Of a stretch of 15,120 bases of DNA, positions 1 to 5,459 are shown piece after piece. The translations under genes and the position numbers were made by a program. Location: the NCBI GenBank assembly GCA_964364855.1, contig CAYINU010000050.1, forward strand, positions 1 through 15,120, read 5' to 3'. Each line of letters begins with the position of its first letter. Within the stretch, counting starts at the first letter, position 1. The notes beneath the pieces are model-generated. The model saw nothing but the letters and a program-made list of their open reading frames with translations. It ran no database searches and was not told the origin of the DNA. The stretch comes from CAYINU01 sp964364855 (GTDB lineage Bacteria > Margulisbacteria > Marinamargulisbacteria > CAYINU01).

Positions 1-1
1 T

Positions 2-226
2 ATCGTGAATCTGGGCGAGTCCCAGACTATCTCCACGTTGGATCTCATTACCTTGCTGGAGGGCGCAATGCGGAAAAAAGCCCGGATCGAACTGCTCCCT
101 GCACAGCCTGGCGATGTCGAAAAAACATACGCCGACATCTCCAAAGCAAAGGCGCTATACCACTACCGACCGCAGTTCCCCATCACACGCGGCATCGTCG
201 AGTTTGTGAATTGGTTTAACGACTAG
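2..226 (+). CDS. NAD-dependent nucleotide-sugar epimerase, C-terminal fragment
   Basis: The reading frame is open from the window edge, so the 5' part including the NAD-binding Rossmann fold is missing. The remaining 74 residues resemble the C-terminal end of extended SDR epimerases of the UDP-glucuronate/UDP-hexose epimerase type. They contain N-x-G-x-S (from residue 3), the segment QPGDVEKTYADISKAK, and the closing pattern Y-R-P-x-x-P-(x)n-G-(x)n-F-V-x-W. Members interconvert UDP-sugars for capsule or LPS in the cytoplasm. This fits the sugar genes next door, which lie on the other strand. The gene ends with TAG at 224-226 and overlaps the 3' end of the convergent gmhB by 11 bases. The exact substrate cannot be told from this fragment. 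Family placement is recognition by eye. Confidence 0.8.
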   Translation: MVNLGESQTISTLDLITLLEGAMRKKARIELLPAQPGDVEKTYADISKAKALYHYRPQFPITRGIVEFVNWFND

Positions 227-746
227 CGTCTTTAAGCAAATCGTCCAGCGTGCAAATTTTTTGATCAAACAATGCCCTATCCGGCACCGCTTCCTCCGCC
301 GTTTCCATCCACACTGCCCGCATACCCAGTCTACGGGCAAAGGTCAGGTCCGAGGCGGTGTCTCCCACCATCATGGACCGAGAAAAGTCGATATCGGGAA
401 ACCGATTTTTAGCCTGCAAAGCCAATCCGACTTGGGGTTTTCGGCACTCACAAAAGGCATCGGTCAAGTGCGGACAATAGAAAAACCCATCGATCTTTCC
501 CCCAGCGGCGGTCACCGCATCGGCAATCGCGTCATGGATGCCTGCCAGGTCAGCCTCCGACATCACGCCTTTGGCGATGCCTTGTTGATTGGTCACCACG
601 ACCACTCGGGAAAACGCCGGGAAAATCTGGGGTACCGCAGCCAAAAAAGAGGGCAAAATGACCAATTCCGATCGATTCTTTACATAATCGCCCATGGGTC
701 GCGCATTGATGACCCCATCCCGATCTAAAAAAAGGGCGCGTGACAT
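216..746 (-). CDS. gmhB: HAD-IIIA phosphatase, D-glycero-heptose 1,7-bisphosphate phosphatase (GmhB-like)
   Basis: The 176-residue protein has the family length of GmhB. HAD motif I is DRDGVIN at residues 8-14 (nucleophile D8, acid/base D10), motif II is T52-N53, and motif IV is GDTASD at 128-133 (Mg ligands D129 and D133). The zinc loop typical of GmhB is present as C91-x-H93...C99-x-C101, followed by K103. GmhB removes the C7 phosphate of D-glycero-D-manno-heptose 1,7-bisphosphate in ADP- or GDP-heptose synthesis in the cytoplasm. The start ATG (746-744) directly follows the gmhA stop with no gap. An AAGGGG Shine-Dalgarno lies in the gmhA tail, so translation is probably coupled. It is the last gene of a wecB-gmhA-gmhB operon. 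Whether the anomer handled is alpha (GDP-heptose) or beta (ADP-heptose) cannot be read from the sequence. Confidence 0.93.
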   Translation of the reverse strand: MSRALFLDRDGVINARPMGDYVKNRSELVILPSFLAAVPQIFPAFSRVVVVTNQQGIAKGVMSEADLAGIHDAIADAVTAAGGKIDGFFYCPHLTDAFCECRKPQVGLALQAKNRFPDIDFSRSMMVGDTASDLTFARRLGMRAVWMETAEEAVPDRALFDQKICTLDDLLKDASR

Positions 747-1328
747 CTAACCCCTTGGAAACAGTTGGGACTCGACGTATTCGCAGAGCAAATGCCCCAG
801 GATTAAGTGAATCTCCTGAATACGCGGCGTGTCCGTCGACGGCACCGCGATAAGAGAGTCACTTAGCGCAGCCATTTTGCCGCCGCCTTGCCCCGTCATC
901 CCAACCGTGATCACACCACGTTCACGCGCCACTTCGAACGCTTTGACAATGTTGACCGAGTTACCCGAGGTGGAAAGCCCCACCAGAATATCCCCGGAAG
1001 ACCCATTGGCGGCAATCAAGCGCGAAAACACCCACTCATAGCCGTAGTCATTCGCAACCGCCGTCAAATAGCTGGTATTGACATGCAACGCCTCGGAAAA
1101 CAACGGCGCTCGGTCATAGTAAAACCGCCCGGACAATTCCGCAGCCAAGTGCTGGGCCTCTGCTGCACTGCCGCCATTTCCCGCAAACCACACCTTGCCT
1201 CCCGCGCGGTAGCACTGCACGAGCTTTTCCCCTACATCCGCCACGGTTTGCAACAAAGCAGACTCCCGCATCACAGCTTGCTGTAATGCAGCGGCTTCGG
1301 CCAATCGTTTTGACAACAGGTTTTTCAT
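747..1328 (-). CDS. gmhA: Sedoheptulose 7-phosphate isomerase
   Basis: SIS-domain protein of 193 residues. GmhA converts sedoheptulose 7-phosphate to D-glycero-D-manno-heptose 7-phosphate, the first step to activated heptose for LPS core or capsule. The phosphate-binding segment GNGGSAAEAQH is at residues 50-60. The metal and active-site residues of the family are visible as H60, E64, Q171 and H179 (pattern TPRIQEIHLILGH). A second sugar-binding stretch, STSGNS, is at 119-124. The ATG at 1328 was chosen because AGGGAG lies 9 nt upstream and the start overlaps the wecB stop as ATGA. A TTG start 27 bases further upstream (1355) is open but has no such support. The gene sits between wecB and gmhB and supplies GmhB's pathway, with a heptose kinase/nucleotidyltransferase expected elsewhere. 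Confidence 0.95.
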   Translation of the reverse strand: MKNLLSKRLAEAAALQQAVMRESALLQTVADVGEKLVQCYRAGGKVWFAGNGGSAAEAQHLAAELSGRFYYDRAPLFSEALHVNTSYLTAVANDYGYEWVFSRLIAANGSSGDILVGLSTSGNSVNIVKAFEVARERGVITVGMTGQGGGKMAALSDSLIAVPSTDTPRIQEIHLILGHLLCEYVESQLFPRG

Positions 1329-2533
1329 AGCCAAAAACTCCCTTTTTTTGTCCAATACTCTTTTAATATCGACAAGATTTGACGGGCCGCGGTGCCATTC
1401 CCATACGGATTTTCGCCCCGCTGCACTAGCGTCATCGACCCATCCAAAATGCCGGATACCGACGACACGATTCGGGCTGTCGACGTCCCAATAACGGCTA
1501 CGCCACCCGCCTCAACCGCTTCCGTTCGTTCCGTAACATCCCGCATGACCAAAACGGGCTTTTGTAAAGAAGGGGCCTCTTCTTGGATCCCACCGGAATC
1601 CGTCAAAATGACGGCACACCGTTGCATCAACCATACCAGGTGAGGGTACGGTAGCGGTGTCATGAGATGGACATTTTTTATTCCGGTTAATTGGTGAGCC
1701 GATACCTCCCGAACTTGGGGATTGGGATGAACCGGAAATACAAATTCGACGTCGGAATAGTGCGCAGCCAGCGCGCGAATAGCCTGACAAATTTGTAAAA
1801 AGGGATCACCGAAACTTTCGCGTCGATGCGCAGTGATCAGCACGATTCGACGATCGGTGTTTACCAACTGCGTTTTAAAAAAAGCCTCATATTCTCCATC
1901 ACGGGCCTTTAACAAGTCCACGGTCTGAAATAACGCATCAATGCCTGTGTTTCCGACAACAAACCGCCTTCCAAACGGGTTTTCCTTGCTTAAATTTTCA
2001 TCTGCTTTTGATGTCGGAGGAAAATGCCACAATGCAAGCTGGCCCACCAAGCGCCGATTCATTTCTTCGGGAAAAGGCTGCAGGAAATCGTGGGTTCGCA
2101 GTCCGGCCTCGACATGGGCTACCGGAATTTGGTGATAATAGGCCGCTAATGCAGCGGAAAATGTCGTGGTCGTATCCCCTTGTACCACGACAAGATCAGG
2201 CTTTACCGCGGAAAATACGGGTTCCAAGGCCAGTACCACCCGTGTGGTGACAGTTGTTAAGGTTTGGTTGGGCTGCATCACCGACAGATTGTAGTCCGGC
2301 CGAATGCCAAAAAAATCCGTGACTTGTTGCAACAACTCCACGTGCTGAGACGATATGCAAACCGTCGTTTCAAATAGTGGATCACCCGAAAATGCGGCGA
2401 TCACCGGCGCCAATTTGATGGCCTCTGGCCGGGTGCCCATCACAACCAATATGCGGGCCCGTTGGTGGATTTTTTCCATACGATATGGAGTATAACGGAG
2501 GTGCACTCGAATTAAAACTGTACCAGCTCGCAT
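1325..2533 (-). CDS. wecB: UDP-N-acetylglucosamine 2-epimerase, non-hydrolysing
   Basis: The enzyme interconverts UDP-GlcNAc and UDP-ManNAc in the cytoplasm, feeding ManNAc or ManNAcA into surface polysaccharides. The N-terminal motif GTRPEAIK is present, followed by QGDTTT, HVEAGLRTHD and ITAHRRES. These carry the residues equivalent to the catalytic K, D, E and H of the family (K40, D120, E142, H236 counted from this start). The C-terminal UDP-binding part has DSGGIQEE and RDVTERTEAVEAG. The length of 402 residues is slightly above the usual ~375 because of the N-terminus. The start is uncertain. ATG 2533 has a good SD (GAGGTGA, about 5 nt away) and was chosen. ATG 2479 (MEKIHQR...) matches the conserved family start better and has TATACT 9 nt upstream but no SD. 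GTG 2551 is also open. First gene of the operon; its stop overlaps gmhA by 4 bases. Confidence 0.95.
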   Translation of the reverse strand: MRAGTVLIRVHLRYTPYRMEKIHQRARILVVMGTRPEAIKLAPVIAAFSGDPLFETTVCISSQHVELLQQVTDFFGIRPDYNLSVMQPNQTLTTVTTRVVLALEPVFSAVKPDLVVVQGDTTTTFSAALAAYYHQIPVAHVEAGLRTHDFLQPFPEEMNRRLVGQLALWHFPPTSKADENLSKENPFGRRFVVGNTGIDALFQTVDLLKARDGEYEAFFKTQLVNTDRRIVLITAHRRESFGDPFLQICQAIRALAAHYSDVEFVFPVHPNPQVREVSAHQLTGIKNVHLMTPLPYPHLVWLMQRCAVILTDSGGIQEEAPSLQKPVLVMRDVTERTEAVEAGGVAVIGTSTARIVSSVSGILDGSMTLVQRGENPYGNGTAARQILSILKEYWTKKGSFWL

Positions 2534-2559
2534 ATTACTCACCTCTAACACTCACCCCC

Positions 2560-2791
2560 TAGAGGCCATCTCATAATACCGCCATGGAGCCCTCTGCTCC
2601 GCTCAAAATGCCCTTCATGGGCTCCGCCCAGCCGGGCAGCCTTGACCCGACGTGCCATTGGGCACCTCGAGTCTACGGTTCCGTCGCTATGCTCCTCACA
2701 CATAGCGCTGCTATGCTCCGCGTTTTGTGCTCACACAGAACTCCCTGACGCCATTCTGAGACGGCCTTTGGGTTTTATGAGAGGGGTTCTA
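2560..2791. mobile_element. MITE-like element, 232 bp, non-coding
   Basis: The segment is bounded by imperfect inverted repeats. The left end reads TA then GAGGCCATCTCATAA (2560-2576). The right end, read inwards on the minus strand, is TA then GAACCCCTCTCATAA (2791-2775). The core TCTCATAA is identical, and about 14 of 18 outer positions match. A third, subterminal copy in the same orientation as the right end lies at 2755-2767 (TTCTGAGACGGCC). Both outer ends abut TA, as expected for elements that duplicate a short TA-centred target. The interior has no credible protein; the one + strand frame lacks any recognisable motif. The right end supplies the TAG stop codon of the neighbouring minus-strand gene. 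The ends look like those of IS5-family (IS427-type) elements, which is recognition by eye and not certain. This segment also fills most of the gap between wecB and the next gene. Confidence 0.55.
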
Positions 2792-3100
2792 ATAATCGTA
2801 GTATGTACTTTCATAGTGCTCGATAGCCCGCAAACGAGGGCCTGACAAGGTCTCCACGCTGGGGCCGTAGGGGTTGATTTCGTCGGTTAGTTGTCTCAAC
2901 TCTTCTTTGGTGAAGTATTCGAGCTCGTCACCATAATCATAGACTTTATCGCTGTACTCGTAGTACCGCTCAGACAGGTCGTAATACAACCCTTCGTTAC
3001 TGGACTTCCGCTCCGACCATGTGTCGATGTAATCCGCCAAAAGCCCAATAGGCGCAACCAATACCAGCACCAATGCAAATACGATTTGGGTGGGAATCAC
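2789..3100 (-). CDS. Small signal-anchored, tyrosine-rich hypothetical protein
   Basis: Unknown function, 103 residues. The N-terminus is strongly hydrophobic (residues 1-20, IVFALVLVLVAPIGLLA) and reads as a signal peptide or signal anchor. The rest is charged and rich in Tyr, Asp and Glu, with YYDLSERYYEYSDKVYDY around residues 38-55 and a C-terminal YYDY, so it probably faces the periplasm or outside. The GTG at 3100 was chosen. A perfect TATAAT sits 6 nt upstream on the coding strand, there is no SD, and this start places the hydrophobic stretch at the very N-terminus. A TTG start at 3154 would add 18 residues, some from a repeated segment. The stop codon TAG falls in the terminal repeat of the MITE-like element, so the original C-terminus may have been changed by the insertion. 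It may form a unit with the exported-protein gene at 3300-3593. Confidence 0.6.
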   Translation of the reverse strand: MIPTQIVFALVLVLVAPIGLLADYIDTWSERKSSNEGLYYDLSERYYEYSDKVYDYGDELEYFTKEELRQLTDEINPYGPSVETLSGPRLRAIEHYESTYYDY

Positions 3101-3106
3101 CCCGCC

Positions 3107-3112
3107 ATTATA
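3107..3112 (-). promoter_or_regulatory. -10 box TATAAT, leaderless start for the 103-residue gene
   Basis: A consensus TATAAT on the minus strand ends 6 nt before the GTG at 3100. The -35 region 17 bp further up reads TTTTCG and is poor. The spacing implies transcription starting at or next to the start codon. Confidence 0.45.
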
Positions 3113-3143
3113 TGCGCCCCCGCCCGGGACGAAAAGAAGGCAG

Positions 3144-3288
3144 GAAAATGCCAAAGATCGCGCAGCCTTTCAGGCCATCCTTCACTGTGATGAGATTTGG
3201 TATTTATCGCGGCGGGAGCATATCGAGGAGGCGAAACACAGTGGAGCCGGTATATGTGACCAGAGCGAAAATGCCAAAGATCGCACAG
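3144..3288. repeat. Pair of 22-bp direct repeats 123 bp apart
   Basis: Copies at 3144-3165 and 3267-3288 agree at 21 of 22 bases (GAAAATGCCAAAGATCGC, then G or A, then CAG). The offset of 123 bp is a multiple of three. They bracket most of the 145-bp spacer between the two small minus-strand genes. Either a local duplication or repeated regulatory/structural elements would explain them. Confidence 0.8.
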
Positions 3289-3299
3289 TGAAGGGTGGC
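3174..3299. repeat. 16-bp inverted repeat with 94-nt loop after the exported-protein gene
   Basis: GCCATCCTTCACTGTG at 3174-3189 and CACAGTGAAGGGTGGC at 3284-3299 are complementary at 15 of 16 bases. The odd position becomes a G-U pair in a + strand RNA and a C-A mismatch in a minus-strand RNA. The right arm touches the stop codon of the gene at 3300-3593. The arms overlap the second direct-repeat copy. No U-tract follows, so it is not a standard terminator. Confidence 0.7.
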
Positions 3300-3593
3300 T
3301 TATTTGTATTCAAACTGGGCCAGCCGCTCATCCCAGTTCATATTGCGGGGAGCCTGATGCGGTTGATTGTTGATGTTATTTACTACAAATTTTGCCCCAT
3401 TGTATTCATTTTCAATGACCAGTTCCGCATGATCTCCCAAATCCACATATTTACGATTGGCCTCAGAATGCGTGGGCCAGTTATAGACATTTTTCTGGTA
3501 AGACGCGTAAGACCAATAATCGGAATTATCCCACGCCATCGCGAGGGACCCCATCGCCAAAACCACAGCCGTAACCGCCAAAGTTCTGATCAT
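3300..3593 (-). CDS. Small exported hypothetical protein with signal peptide
   Basis: Unknown function, 97 residues. The N-terminus MIRTLAVTAVVLAMGSLAMA is a textbook Sec signal peptide (basic n-region, hydrophobic core, AMA before the likely cleavage after residue 20). The mature part of about 77 residues is polar and rich in Asn, Tyr and Trp (WDNSDYWSYASYQKNVYNW). It has no cysteine, so it is not a lipoprotein. The start ATG is supported by GAGGTG 5 nt upstream, and a good sigma70-type promoter lies at 3605-3632. The stop is followed at once by the inverted repeat at 3284-3299. The next gene on the same strand, 2789-3100, also has an N-terminal hydrophobic segment and an aromatic-rich remainder, so the two may act together outside the cytoplasm. 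No family was recognised. Confidence 0.75.
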   Translation of the reverse strand: MIRTLAVTAVVLAMGSLAMAWDNSDYWSYASYQKNVYNWPTHSEANRKYVDLGDHAELVIENEYNGAKFVVNNINNQPHQAPRNMNWDERLAQFEYK

Positions 3594-3604
3594 TGCAACA
3601 CCTC

Positions 3605-3632
3605 ATACTAACATCGCACTAACACCCGTCAA
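3605..3632 (-). promoter_or_regulatory. Promoter of the exported small protein gene
   Basis: On the minus strand TTGACG (3632-3627) and TAGTAT (3610-3605) are separated by 16 bp. They lie just upstream of the GAGGTG SD and ATG at 3593, which leaves only a short leader. Confidence 0.6.
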
Positions 3633-3752
3633 GACTTGCATTTGTCAGTGAATTCGCAGACTATCTTCAGTTTCGTGCCCGCGAAATTAGCCCCATCAAA
3701 CATCGATAACACCCTAAGTTTGTTAGGAATTTGTTAGAAGAAAGGACTTGCT

Positions 3753-5117
3753 ATGTTTCGTACTTTTGGCGCCGTCTTAACCACCTTAGCAACTACCGTT
3801 GTTGCTTACCGCACCGCCTACTCCTCAAACAAGCCGTGTTCCAGAGAAACTGCCTTGTCTTTATCCCAAAACGAGGAGCCTCCCATATTGACTGCTGCTG
3901 CTCCTCTCGAACCAGAATCGGCCGTTATCGGAGCTGCGCGACGTGCTAGCGTAGGTCTCGCCCACCAAGTCGGCCCAATGGTCAGTGCAGCTGCAGCAAA
4001 TGCATCCCATCAATTGCCGGCTCAGTTGTCAGCGGTTTTGCAGGATCAGCCTGTGGATCCCACTGATATGGCTTCCGTCACAGAAACAGCTCCCCCTGCG
4101 GATTCTCGGGCACAAAACAAATCGTTTTCAGAGCGGCATCCTGGGTTGTTAGGACTGATCGCCTATGGCGGAGTAGTTGCACCTACTCATTTGGGACCTG
4201 GCGGATTCAACCTCGCGCAGCGGCAAGCGTTGAGCCGTTATTATGAGGGCTTTGGGACACCGCTTCAGTGCTTGCTTAATGACCCGAAGGCGCCTTCCCT
4301 GCGCGCCATGTTTTTGGACTCTGCCGCAAGAGGCGAATTTTTGAAGCGTAACGGTGGTGCTGTTGCGATTTTTAGAGGTCTGGCATGTCCGCCTGGATTT
4401 TTGGCCGCACTTCCTGTTCGCGTTATATATTTCGGAACGTTTCGAGGCATGTATGATCTTGCAGCCTCCTACATTGGACCCGACGGCAATCTGACTCTGG
4501 GGCAAAAAATGGCTGCCAACGTTATTGCCGCTGCACCTGCTAGTGTCCTGATTAATGCGTTGGAGGTGGTATTGACCCAAATGGCCAACGCCAAGAGCGC
4601 CGGGGCAGAAGCGTCAGCCAGAAATATCCTGATGTCCACGTTTCGCACCAGTGGATTGAAAGGAACCGCAGTATTGCTTACTCGCGGTCTTCCTTTTACA
4701 TTCATCGGCCGGGAGATACCGTTTGGTACCGCAGGCATTTGCGGCCCGGAAAATCCCATCGCGGGCCTACTTTGGGCTGCGCTTATCGGCATAGGGACCA
4801 ATCCAGCCTCTCGAGCTGCAAATCGCATGCAGGCCGACCCCTCCGTAACCTACGCCACCGCGTTTCGACAGCTTTTTGGCTCTTTGGGGGAGGCATTTAA
4901 AGGTGCGGCCGGCCGGGCAGTCTACGTGGGGACTACTGGCGCTTATACCGGTGCGGTTCGACCATGGGCTATTGCTGCCGCTGCCTATGTATTAAACCGT
5001 GCAGCCGTTTATTTTTCCTCCAAAACGGATGCAGCAGTATCAGAATTGCCAGACACGCCTAGTTTGAAAGCATCCGAATTCTTGCGGGCTGCACAATTTT
5101 GGAGCCCGGAAGCATAG
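3753..5117 (+). CDS. Mitochondrial-carrier-like (MCF/SLC25-type) protein with N-terminal extension
   Basis: 454 residues. Residues ~130-425 follow the threefold repeat plan of eukaryotic mitochondrial carriers. Repeat 1 has TPLQCLLN (P170), then a FRG-L at 207-210 and P-x-R-x-I-Y-F (221-227). Repeat 2 has ALEVVLTQM (269-277), TRG-L (310-313) and REIPF (320-324). Repeat 3 has NPASRAANRMQ (350-360), FKG (382-384) and GR (387-388). The P-x-[DE]-x-x-[KR] gate motif is degraded in all three repeats. Carriers exchange metabolites across the inner mitochondrial membrane. The family is essentially eukaryotic, and the known bacterial case is the Legionella effector LncP. Residues 1-31 contain Arg but no acid, and read either as a signal peptide or as a mitochondrial presequence. 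Residues 32-128 are Ala/Ser/Pro-rich and probably disordered. ATG 3753 follows AGAAAGGA at 6 nt spacing. Codon use looks like the neighbours. The assignment rests on motif spacing by eye. Confidence 0.65.
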   Translation: MFRTFGAVLTTLATTVVAYRTAYSSNKPCSRETALSLSQNEEPPILTAAAPLEPESAVIGAARRASVGLAHQVGPMVSAAAANASHQLPAQLSAVLQDQPVDPTDMASVTETAPPADSRAQNKSFSERHPGLLGLIAYGGVVAPTHLGPGGFNLAQRQALSRYYEGFGTPLQCLLNDPKAPSLRAMFLDSAARGEFLKRNGGAVAIFRGLACPPGFLAALPVRVIYFGTFRGMYDLAASYIGPDGNLTLGQKMAANVIAAAPASVLINALEVVLTQMANAKSAGAEASARNILMSTFRTSGLKGTAVLLTRGLPFTFIGREIPFGTAGICGPENPIAGLLWAALIGIGTNPASRAANRMQADPSVTYATAFRQLFGSLGEAFKGAAGRAVYVGTTGAYTGAVRPWAIAAAAYVLNRAAVYFSSKTDAAVSELPDTPSLKASEFLRAAQFWSPEA

Positions 5118-5189
5118 AAAAACTTCCCCGAAATCCGACCTTACTGTAGCCGATAATCAACTGCATTGTTAAAAAAAAGTTAGGAAAGG

Positions 5190-5450
5190 ATGATGAATAT
5201 GCAAGGAATTGGAAGAGTAGCCGCATCGGCGATTCGAGTAGGCACAGCCGCCACTCGGGGGGCAGTTAGGGAAGTACAGCAGGCAGCTAGCGAAGGACAG
5301 AGGCTTCCTTTAAAAGAAGCAGCAAAAGTTTGGACTGGGGTTGTGTTTTATCTTGGGGCTTGTGTCACCTCAGTTGGTCTTGGTGCCGCTGCCTTGAAAC
5401 CTACTTCTGTTGATAGTAGTGCCAACGACGTTCTATCCACAGGCCGCTAG
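5190..5450 (+). CDS. Small protein with basic amphipathic N-terminus and one membrane segment
   Basis: Unknown function, 86 residues. The first 27 residues hold four Arg (R9, R16, R23, R27) and no acidic residue. Their 7-7-4 spacing puts all on one face of a helix, with I7, V10, I15 and V17 around it. This is the pattern of a mitochondrial presequence or a membrane-surface helix. A single hydrophobic span, VWTGVVFYLGACVTSVGLGAAAL, covers residues 47-69 (written here as two parts: VWTGVVFYLG and ACVTSVGLGAAAL), and a short polar tail follows. The SD AGGAAAGG lies directly before three in-frame ATGs (5190, 5193, 5199). The second gives the best spacing; the longest is listed. The gene is 72 bp downstream of the carrier-like gene, on the same strand and with a similar purine-rich SD, so the two may be co-expressed and share a destination. 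Confidence 0.6.
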   Translation: MMNMQGIGRVAASAIRVGTAATRGAVREVQQAASEGQRLPLKEAAKVWTGVVFYLGACVTSVGLGAAALKPTSVDSSANDVLSTGR

Positions 5451-5459
5451 TCAGCGTGT

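Noticed and set aside
261..1286. Long + strand open frames opposite gmhB and gmhA
   Set aside because: They are antisense shadows of genes with complete catalytic motifs, and their translations are basic, low in motifs and without family signal.
2642..2845. 67-residue + strand open frame inside and beyond the MITE-like element
   Set aside because: It crosses the element border into the antisense of the 103-residue gene and has no recognisable motif and no SD.
3090..3611. 173-residue open frame on the + strand opposite the two small exported-protein genes
   Set aside because: It crosses the repeat-rich spacer and lies antisense to a gene with a clear signal peptide, SD and promoter; no domain features are seen.
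3660..3700. Small inverted repeat TTTCG-N6-CGAAA in the gap upstream of the carrier-like gene
   Set aside because: Five-base arms are expected by chance, and it is not placed on a recognisable promoter; the rest of the 3633-3740 gap shows nothing clear.
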